Positions 6,918-12,762 of a stretch of DNA of 12,762 nt are shown in pieces. The notes below the pieces were generated by a model, which was not told where the DNA came from, did not search any database, and was given only the letters and a program-made list of their open reading frames with translations. Location of the stretch: contig JARHZY010000012.1 in assembly GCA_029264655.1 (NCBI GenBank), positions 1 through 12,762 on the forward strand, read 5' to 3'. The stretch comes from Helicobacter sp. (GTDB lineage: Bacteria; Campylobacterota; Campylobacteria; Campylobacterales; Helicobacteraceae). A program made the translations under genes and the position numbers. Numbering within the stretch: the first letter of the stretch is position 1; every line of letters begins with the position of its first letter.

Positions 6918-8252
6918 ATGCTACGTTTTGCTCCATCACCAACAGGTGATATGCATATTGGTAATTTACGTGCCGCTATTTTTAACTATATTATGGCAAG
7001 AAAACTTAAACAAAAATTTATCATTCGCATTGAAGATACAGATATAGAACGCAATATTGAAGGAAAAGATAAAGAGATTCTTGCACTTTTACAAACATTT
7101 GGCTTGGCATTTGATTCTGTAATTTACCAAAGTGATAATTTTCCCTTACATAGAGATTTGGCACTAAAGCTTATAAAAGAAAAAAAGGCATTTTATTGTT
7201 ATTGCTCTAAAGAATTTTTAGAAGAACAAAGAGAACATGCAAAAGCACGCAAAATTGCTTTTCGTTATAAAGATGAGTGGGCTGAACTTGAAAAAGGAAC
7301 AAAGACAACAAGCCCAATTATACGCCTATATGCCAATCAAGCAGTAAGCTTTATAGATTCTATAAAGGGTAAGATTGCGTTTCAAGCAAATGAAATTGAT
7401 AGCTTTGTTATCATGCGTAATGATATTCCTACTTACAATTTTGCATGTAGCATTGATGATAAAGAAATGAGCTATATTATACGAGGTGAAGACCATATTA
7501 GCAATACACCAAAACAAATACTCATTAAACATGCACTTGGTTTTGGTGATAATGTGCATTATGCACATTTACCCATCATTCTTAATGAAGAACATAAAAA
7601 AATGTCAAAAAGAGATCAAGCATCAAGTGTGCAATGGCTGTTAGCACAAGGATTAGAGGCAAAAGCAATTGCAAATTATCTTATCTTATTAGGTAATACA
7701 AAGTTGGAACAACAAATTGGTGAATTATTTAGTTTAGAATCTTGTATTGAATATTTTTGTCTTGAAAAAATAGCAAGTAATCCTGCACAATTTGATTATA
7801 AAAAAATGGCACAAATCAGTAGAGATATATTACGGCAAAAAAAACCAAATACTTTTTATTCACTTTTTACGCATTTAGAGGCACAGCGTATGGAATCTCC
7901 CCAAAATTTTGATGCACTCATTACACTTTGTTTGGGTGAAGTTGGCACACAAAAAGCACTCAAAGAACATATAGATTCCATATTTTTATCTATAACACAA
8001 AAAAGAGAATTGCTTTCATCTTTTCATGATGAGTTTGATACAATCGTTGCTCTTTTACGCAAACATAGCGACAAGCTTGCAACATGGGATTATGCTACAT
8101 GTAAAGATTTTATTGTAGCACAAAGTGGTTTAAAAGGGAAAGCACTCTTTAAGCCGTTGCGTATGATTTTAAGCGGGCAAGAGCATGGTATTGAGCTTGA
8201 TAAGCTTTATTGTGTTATACAACCTTATATGGATTATCTTTTAAGGAGCTAG
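6918..8252 (+). CDS. gltX: Glutamyl-tRNA synthetase, probable GluRS2 type
   Basis: This class I aminoacyl-tRNA synthetase attaches Glu to tRNA in the cytoplasm. It is 444 aa. The Rossmann catalytic domain opens FAPSPTGDMHIGN, with the HIGH-type motif H13-I-G-N16. FIIRIEDTD (34-42) and IIRGEDHISNT (187-197) are family signatures, and the second ATP motif is KKMSKR at 227-232. CYC at 94-96 lies in the small Zn-like insertion without the full Cys set. The C-terminal helical part (about 270-444) is the anticodon-binding region. The following yggT and slt genes match, from memory, the context of HP0643 (gltX2), which charges tRNA-Gln with Glu for amidation by GatCAB. That specificity is inferred from context and cannot be read from the sequence. 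AAGGAAG precedes the ATG at 6918. The gene contains an A8 tract at 7837-7844. Confidence 0.95.
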   Translation: MLRFAPSPTGDMHIGNLRAAIFNYIMARKLKQKFIIRIEDTDIERNIEGKDKEILALLQTFGLAFDSVIYQSDNFPLHRDLALKLIKEKKAFYCYCSKEFLEEQREHAKARKIAFRYKDEWAELEKGTKTTSPIIRLYANQAVSFIDSIKGKIAFQANEIDSFVIMRNDIPTYNFACSIDDKEMSYIIRGEDHISNTPKQILIKHALGFGDNVHYAHLPIILNEEHKKMSKRDQASSVQWLLAQGLEAKAIANYLILLGNTKLEQQIGELFSLESCIEYFCLEKIASNPAQFDYKKMAQISRDILRQKKPNTFYSLFTHLEAQRMESPQNFDALITLCLGEVGTQKALKEHIDSIFLSITQKRELLSSFHDEFDTIVALLRKHSDKLATWDYATCKDFIVAQSGLKGKALFKPLRMILSGQEHGIELDKLYCVIQPYMDYLLRS

Positions 8253-8254
8253 TT

Positions 8255-8533
8255 ATGGGATTAATACTTAATGCAATTGGCAATATACTTTCATGGGTGA
8301 TTACTATTTATTGTTGGGTAATTTTTATTAGTGCAATCTTACATCTTGCTAGAGCTGACCCATATAGCCAACTCATGGACATTTTAAACAGATTGACATA
8401 TCCAGCTTACGCCACATTGAAACGTTTTATTAAAACAGAATTTAATGGCTTAGAATTTGCACCATTTATTGTTATTCTTATATTACAATTTATTAATCTT
8501 ACACTTGTACGTTTTCTCACTGCATTTCATTAA
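8255..8533 (+). CDS. yggT: YggT-family small integral membrane protein
   Basis: The product is 92 aa. It has two transmembrane helices (about 7-28 and 66-90) joined by a cytosolic-type loop carrying the family pattern LNRLTYPAYATLKRFI, and then GLEFAPFIVILILQFI, equivalent to the usual GLDFSP motif. The frame is open 15 codons further upstream, inside gltX, but the ATG at 8255 has AAGGAG at 8243-8248 six nucleotides before it and gives the usual family length. It starts 2 bp after the gltX stop, with slt 14 bp downstream, so all three are co-transcribed. The family's role is not settled; links to osmotic stress, division and membrane-complex assembly have been suggested in other organisms. 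Confidence 0.9.
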   Translation: MGLILNAIGNILSWVITIYCWVIFISAILHLARADPYSQLMDILNRLTYPAYATLKRFIKTEFNGLEFAPFIVILILQFINLTLVRFLTAFH

Positions 8534-8547
8534 TAAAAAGGTTTTTC

Positions 8548-10392
8548 ATGCGTTATCTCATTGCTTTATTATTAATAATAAATATAGGTTATGCTGATAG
8601 TATTATAGATTTTGGCAAGCAAGAAACAAAAGCTTATAAACCCTATGCTACAAAATCTCCAACAACTACACAAAATGTATACACCGCACAAACATTACCT
8701 ATAAATACACAAACTAGCAACACCGCACAAACCACCCAACATACTATAACCAAATCTAGCACGCCAACACATAAAGGGAATAATCTCAAAGGGAGAGCAT
8801 TTTTTGATTATTATATTAAAGGAAAACCAAAGGGTATTGTGCGGGATTTTTATATTTGGCAATATTTAAATGAAAATACATTAAATGCAGCACAAATCAA
8901 CGAAGCATACCAATTATTAAATGCCAAGAACCCATATTTACGCAAGACATTGCACAATCTTGGCAAAACAGAAAAGATGCCCCGCGATGTTGCATGTGGC
9001 AATATGAATATACAAACTGCCTTACAACAAGATAATGCATGCCTTGCAATCTCTGTACGTGGTAGGCTTGCTGCCTTTAAAACACTTAAGGCAAAAGAAA
9101 GAGAAGCAGTTATTAATCGACTTGGCAAAACATATCCAGATACCATTAAGGCAATTAAGATTCTAGCGACACCTGAACGCACAAGCCAACTATTTAATGA
9201 AAATGCAATTGTATTTAGCATGGTATATCATGCTTTAAACGCCAATGAAAAAAGCAAAATGAAAAGTAAGAATCCAGACCAAGACCTAAAGCGTTTAAGC
9301 ACATATAAAACGCAAGGATTCTATAATATTTTAAACTCTATTGCCCTTGATTCTAAAATGAGTAATCTCAAGCAAATGCTTTTGCAAAGTAACCTTACTG
9401 AAGTGCCACATAATACGCTTTTTTTACTTGGTATTAATGAGTTGCGTTTTGGTTCAAAGCATAAGGCATTAGAATACTTTAAACATGCTAAACAAAAATC
9501 AACCAACGCATTTTTTGTTGATAGGGCAGCATTTTGGCAATATCTTGTTAGTAAAGATAAGCGGTATTTAGAAGAATTATTGCAAAGCAAACATGTTAAT
9601 ATCTTTAGCATTTATGCTACACAAACACTTCAAAGACAACCAAAATATACTATTATTACACATTTACCATCTCTTGCTTTAACAAACCCACCATTTGATA
9701 TTCGTGATCCTTATGTATGGCAAAATATTGTAAATACAATGCTCCATACAAGCGACCCAACAAAACTTGCCAAAGTGATTCCATATTTTTCATATAAAGA
9801 AACAATGCCCCAACTCGCCTATCTTATGCAAAAAATTGACAAATATGCAACAAATTATTACATTATGCCCTATGAAGGACTAGTGCAATGGCGATCTAAG
9901 GAAGAACAAAGCCTTGTGTTTGCTATAGCTAGACAAGAAAGCTATTTTATCCCAACTCTCATTTCACGTTCATTTGCACTTGGCATTATGCAAATAATGC
10001 CAGCAAATGTTAAACCATTTGCCAAAGAAATGGGACGCACTGATATAGAATACAACGATTTATTTGACCCAAAAATTGCATTAGAAATGGGGAGGCATTT
10101 TATCAAACAATTACAAAGAGAATACAAACATCCGCTTTTTGTAGCTTATGCTTATAATGGGGGACCGGGCTTTTTACGTCGAACGCTTGCTAAAAATGAA
10201 TTATTTTTAAAAAATAGAGAATATGAACCATGGCTTAGTATGGAACTTATCCCCCTTGAAGAATCTCGGTATTATGGCATGCGTGTGTTGGCAAACTTTA
10301 TTGTGTATGAAAAATTATTTGGAAAAGATATTAATCTTGAATCGCTATTATCTGAAACGTTACGCTATAATAATCCAAATATTACACATTAA
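8548..10392 (+). CDS. slt: Soluble lytic murein transglycosylase (Slt)
   Basis: This periplasmic enzyme cleaves the MurNAc-GlcNAc bond of peptidoglycan to form 1,6-anhydroMurNAc ends. It is 614 aa. A signal peptide occupies 1-16 (cleavage at GYA-DS, no lipobox). A Thr/Gln/Asn-rich linker follows (about 35-77), with repeated NTAQT-like units. A long helical superhelix region covers about 80-440. The C-terminal SLT domain (about 450-560) has catalytic Glu464 in FAIARQESYF, then SFALGIMQIMP (475-485) and AYAYNGGPG (533-541), all hallmark motifs. AAAAAGG lies 6 nt before the ATG at 8548. It is the last gene of the gltX-yggT-slt operon. It is somewhat longer than the roughly 560 aa I recall for H. 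pylori Slt, and the low-complexity linker may account for this. Confidence 0.95.
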   Translation: MRYLIALLLIINIGYADSIIDFGKQETKAYKPYATKSPTTTQNVYTAQTLPINTQTSNTAQTTQHTITKSSTPTHKGNNLKGRAFFDYYIKGKPKGIVRDFYIWQYLNENTLNAAQINEAYQLLNAKNPYLRKTLHNLGKTEKMPRDVACGNMNIQTALQQDNACLAISVRGRLAAFKTLKAKEREAVINRLGKTYPDTIKAIKILATPERTSQLFNENAIVFSMVYHALNANEKSKMKSKNPDQDLKRLSTYKTQGFYNILNSIALDSKMSNLKQMLLQSNLTEVPHNTLFLLGINELRFGSKHKALEYFKHAKQKSTNAFFVDRAAFWQYLVSKDKRYLEELLQSKHVNIFSIYATQTLQRQPKYTIITHLPSLALTNPPFDIRDPYVWQNIVNTMLHTSDPTKLAKVIPYFSYKETMPQLAYLMQKIDKYATNYYIMPYEGLVQWRSKEEQSLVFAIARQESYFIPTLISRSFALGIMQIMPANVKPFAKEMGRTDIEYNDLFDPKIALEMGRHFIKQLQREYKHPLFVAYAYNGGPGFLRRTLAKNELFLKNREYEPWLSMELIPLEESRYYGMRVLANFIVYEKLFGKDINLESLLSETLRYNNPNITH

Positions 10393-10470
10393 TGTATCAC
10401 TTCATAGCACAAAAATCATAAAATATAAAAGAAATTCTTGTTATTTAGCTTATTGTCATTAGTTTTGCAT

Positions 10471-10476
10471 TATAAT
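10471..10476 (+). promoter_or_regulatory. -10 box for the beta-propeller gene
   Basis: A perfect TATAAT in the context TTTTGCATTATAATGG would start transcription near 10483 and give a leader of about 25 nt. There is no good -35; TTGTCA at 10453-10458 is too close. This suggests the gene is transcribed independently of slt. Confidence 0.55.
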
Positions 10477-10507
10477 GGAGATTTATTTAATTTTGAAAGG
10501 GGACATT

Positions 10508-11350
10508 ATGAAAAAGATATGTATAGGCATGTGGCTATGTTGTGCTTTCTTGCAGGCACAAATAAATCGTATTGTAACTATTGATGGTTTCACATCGCCC
10601 CAAGCTATCACAATGACAAATCTTAGTGTTTTTGTCAGCAACACAAATAATGCAGATTTTGTTAAAAATGGTAGCGGATTTATCAGTAAATTGGATAGAA
10701 CCGGAAAAATAATTGATTTACAATTTATAGCAAATCTCAATGCTCCGCGTGGCATGGCAATACTTGATAATATCTTATATGTTGTTGATATTGATACACT
10801 TAAAGGTTTTAATCTCACAACAAAAAAGCAAATGCTTAATCTACCTATTAGCGGAACAAATTCATTAAATGATATTGTTATAAAGGACTCTTCTGTATTG
10901 CTTGTAGCAGATAGTGAAACAGGGCTTATTTTACTCATTGATTTAAAAAAGAAAAGTTATTACACTTTTGTTGCAATAGAGAATAATTTAGGCACATTAC
11001 AAAATATGGCTATAGATAAAAAATTTCTCTATGTAAGCACATTTGATAAACAGCACGCAAAAAGCCGCATTTTGCGTATTAACATACAAACAAAAGAAAT
11101 TGGTGTAATCCATGAGTTTTCTGAAAAAATTAGTGGTATTGAATTAACTGAAAATGGTGGTATTATCGTAGCTAGTTGGGGACGAAATAATGAAGGCAAA
11201 CTTTATAAAATAGCTAAAAATACAACCATATATACCATTGATTTAGATGAATATTTGCAAGGTCCAACAAAATTTTGGCTTGATTCTCAAGCTATATGGA
11301 TTCCAAATACACTCAACCATAAAGTGCAAAAAATTACACCAGAACAATAA
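10508..11350 (+). CDS. Secreted six-bladed beta-propeller protein (NHL/SMP-30-like), function unknown
   Basis: The product is 280 aa from the ATG at 10508, preceded by AAAGGGGA (10496-10503). An upstream in-frame ATG at 10475 overlaps the -10 box and is rejected. The signal peptide is MKKICIGMWLCCAFLQA, cleaved after about residue 17. The mature protein contains six repeats of roughly 35-40 residues, each with a pattern like P-x-(GM)-A-I-x5-(IL)YV-x-(DST): near 28-66, 76-106, 116-150, 160-196, 206-238 and 248-278. Examples are APRGMAILDNILYVVD and LQNMAIDKKFLYVSTF. This is the blade pattern of NHL/SMP-30-type propellers. I cannot identify the metal-ligand set of gluconolactonases with confidence, so a binding or scaffold role is as likely as catalysis. 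Such proteins are often vaguely annotated in this group. Confidence 0.82.
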   Translation: MKKICIGMWLCCAFLQAQINRIVTIDGFTSPQAITMTNLSVFVSNTNNADFVKNGSGFISKLDRTGKIIDLQFIANLNAPRGMAILDNILYVVDIDTLKGFNLTTKKQMLNLPISGTNSLNDIVIKDSSVLLVADSETGLILLIDLKKKSYYTFVAIENNLGTLQNMAIDKKFLYVSTFDKQHAKSRILRINIQTKEIGVIHEFSEKISGIELTENGGIIVASWGRNNEGKLYKIAKNTTIYTIDLDEYLQGPTKFWLDSQAIWIPNTLNHKVQKITPEQ

Positions 11351-11354
11351 ATAT

Positions 11355-11371
11355 AGCTTTTATGTAAAGCT
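11355..11371 (+). terminator. Weak hairpin after the propeller gene
   Basis: AGCTTT (11355-11360), the loop TATGT and AAAGCT (11366-11371) begin 5 nt after the stop codon. The stem is short and the following TGCTTATCC is a poor T-tract, so termination here is doubtful. Confidence 0.25.
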
Positions 11372-11395
11372 TGCTTATCCTACCAAATAGATCGC
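11372..11395. other. Start of the gene desert between the propeller gene and the right-edge gene
   Basis: The whole stretch 11351-12050 has no intact gene. It holds the weak hairpin at 11355-11371, a membrane-protein remnant on minus (11396-11740) and, from 11741 to 12050, T-rich sequence with no feature I can support. Confidence 0.5.
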
Positions 11396-11740
11396 TTATG
11401 TGGTATAAAAAATACTATTCATATAATCTATTAATTTTTTTGTTGAAGTGAAATTAGAGATATTCTCATTAAGGAATCTCTTTGTAATATATTTTCTAAT
11501 AAGAAGAATAACATGGCTGATAAGAAAATTACCTCTAAAGATAATAGCACTAGTCAGTAGAATCCAAATAAAGGCATATCGAGCATAAATAAGCGGTAAA
11601 AACAAAAGTATCTAAATCAGAAAAAATAAATTATCTAACTTATTTTATGAATAATTTTGATTAATTACTATTGTATTTAGTGGCAATGTTGTTATAGATA
11701 ATACAGGAATTAATATAAAGATGGCTATTATTTTGTTATT
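11396..11740 (-). pseudogene. Remnant of a polytopic membrane protein, probably glycosyltransferase-like
   Basis: One minus frame reads coherently for 114 codons with only two in-frame stops (TAA 11647-11645, TAG 11614-11612) and a final TAA at 11396. It starts NNKIIAIFILIPVLSITTLP, continues LNTIVINQNYS, a stop, NKLDNLFFLI, a stop, ILLFLPLIYARYAFIWILL, and ends with a charged tail (LIRKYITKRFLNE onward). This is a hydrophobic polytopic C-terminus. The segment ILLFLPLIYARY resembles IVLFTPAITSRY in the neighbouring membrane protein at 12051-12762, also on minus, which suggests the remnant comes from a related or duplicated gene. The part from the TTG at 11605 is an open ORF of 69 codons but lacks a ribosome binding site and is unlikely to be expressed. 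Confidence 0.5.
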
Positions 11741-12050
11741 TTATCTTTGTTGTTATCTATATGAATTTTTTGAATACGATATTCTTACATATTTTTTTAC
11801 AAAGTTTTTGCTTAACAATTTTTATTTTTTTTACATTTTTCAACTCTAAAATGATAAGATTGCATATACAACAGCATAATTCAGCTTTTATATCATGTGT
11901 TTTTCTTTTATTTTATGTATTATAAATTGCATACCTATAGAATAGTTTCTATAATATAAGCTTGCTATTTTTTGCATGTAACTACTTTTACAGCTTTATA
12001 TATACATTACAGAAAGTATATTATTAGCCTTGTATTAAAGCATAATAATA
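11741..12050. other. Gene desert, no feature supported
   Basis: This strongly T-rich plus strand includes T7 and T8 runs (for example about 11825-11832). A plus open stretch (11661-11847) begins LITIVFSGNVVIDNTG and then turns into a low-complexity F/Y/L run. It partly overlaps the minus remnant and has no ribosome binding site, so I do not call a gene. Confidence 0.45.
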
Positions 12051-12762
12051 TTACATATTTTTTGTTTTTCTCCAATCAATTATAAAAGCCATAAACCCAA
12101 TACATGCTATTATTCCTAAGGGCAGTATAGGGGACATATAACGTGATGTTATCGCGGGTGTGAAAAGCACGATAAATAATGCACTAAAAAATCCTGCAAA
12201 AGCAACACTAAAGCTAAACATAAGTAAAGCATTACGCATCTGTTGTTTCCATAACCACACTATACAAGAAAGTATCATAATACTAAAACTAAGTAACACA
12301 CCCCACATGTGATTCAATAATAACCGATGTTCATAAAGAAAGCTATATATTTTTTCTCTCATTGGTGTGAAAGTAATACTGCGTTCATTTTCTGGAAAAG
12401 TATTTACAATTTCTCCATAAATTTCCATTACAGGCTTATTTTGCAATACCTTGCTATCAAACATATAATCTGGCATTTGTATCCACATAGCTTTTAAAAA
12501 TCTTAATTCATGTTTAATAAAATTAACTGGATACTTGCTAATAGCCTTTATCCATTGTGTATAGAGTCTATCAAGTTGTCCATCAGGAAATGGACGCTCT
12601 GGTCTCCAGTTCCATGATGTGAAAGGATCTGCAAAAAGAGGATGTATAGCGTATAATTCTTTAACATCATTCCAATCTTTATTTGGATAATACCACTCTT
12701 GTTTAAAACAACTGCTATCATCAGCAGGAATACAAGCCCCAGCAATTTGATGTAAAAATACA
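12051..12762 (-). CDS. Polytopic membrane protein, glycosyltransferase-like (GT-C type), 5' end outside the window
   Basis: The minus frame is open from the right edge (first full codon 12761-12759) to a TAA at 12053-12051, giving the last 236 residues of a longer protein. The visible part begins VFLHQIAGACIPADDSSCF, a soluble loop with two cysteines, then a W/Y/P-rich region (WNWRPERPFPDG, LYTQWIKAISKYPVNFIKHE). Three transmembrane helices follow at about 151-171, 178-201 and 210-229, with the junction FTPAITSRYMSPILPLG, and the protein ends WRKTKNM. Extracytoplasmic loops between helices and a terminal RY-P helix pair are typical of GT-C membrane glycosyltransferases and related uncharacterised families; the exact family is not certain. 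The ATG at 12488 is internal, not the true start. Confidence 0.78.
   Translation of the reverse strand, partial: VFLHQIAGACIPADDSSCFKQEWYYPNKDWNDVKELYAIHPLFADPFTSWNWRPERPFPDGQLDRLYTQWIKAISKYPVNFIKHELRFLKAMWIQMPDYMFDSKVLQNKPVMEIYGEIVNTFPENERSITFTPMREKIYSFLYEHRLLLNHMWGVLLSFSIMILSCIVWLWKQQMRNALLMFSFSVAFAGFFSALFIVLFTPAITSRYMSPILPLGIIACIGFMAFIIDWRKTKNM

Noticed and set aside
7837..7844. A8 tract in gltX as a phase-variation switch
   Set aside because: gltX is expected to be essential and A8 runs are common in such AT-rich genomes; the frame is intact.
8850..9221. 123-codon minus ORF inside slt
   Set aside because: It is an antisense shadow of slt, whose signal peptide and SLT domain are continuous on the plus strand.
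10483..10938. 151-codon minus ORF opposite the propeller gene
   Set aside because: The plus strand has a promoter, ribosome binding site, signal peptide and repeats; the minus ORF is a by-product of codon usage.
12548..12745. Separate 65-codon minus ORF at the right edge
   Set aside because: Another minus frame is open to the window end and joins the 12051-12488 segment as one larger protein.

Overview
The window looks like a chromosomal segment of a Helicobacter-like epsilonproteobacterium (Campylobacterota), probably an enterohepatic species with prp genes. The evidence is a very AT-rich base composition, A/T-heavy promoters with TATAAT -10 boxes, the noncanonical-type GluRS followed by YggT and Slt (the H. 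pylori HP0643-HP0645 order, from memory), and an RlmB / RodZ-like / periplasmic trio in the order I recall for HP0553-HP0555 and Cj0153c-Cj0151c.

Layout. 1-508 has no firm gene: decayed coding-like sequence on + (1-214) and one small ORF with a good ribosome binding site (234-371, -). 509-3115 (-) is a tightly coupled three-gene operon: rlmB (23S rRNA 2'-O-methyltransferase), a RodZ-like single-pass membrane protein, and a secreted protein of unknown function. Divergent from it, 3371-4282 (+) is prpB (2-methylisocitrate lyase), with its own promoter, a short possible leader ORF and an array of TTCAT motifs upstream. 4283-6446 is a 2.2-kb gene desert containing what look like gene fossils, the clearest at 4649-5460 (+) and 6155-6445 (-). 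folB (-) and the gltX-yggT-slt operon (+) diverge from 6798-6917. A secreted six-bladed beta-propeller protein follows (10508-11350, +). 11351-12050 is another desert holding a recognisable membrane-protein fossil (-). The right edge cuts a large membrane protein of glycosyltransferase-like architecture (12051-12762, -).

How the genes work together. The genes are mostly housekeeping: rRNA modification and possibly cell shape; propionyl-CoA detoxification (PrpB catalyses the last step of the methylcitrate cycle, but no other cycle gene is in the window); folate synthesis (FolB); Glu-tRNA synthesis, probably feeding GatCAB transamidation; and peptidoglycan turnover (Slt). I found no defence system, CRISPR array, insertion sequence, prophage or RNA gene. 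The unusual material is the high load of eroded genes, the lone prpB with a possible operator array, and the uncharacterised rlmB-linked envelope proteins.
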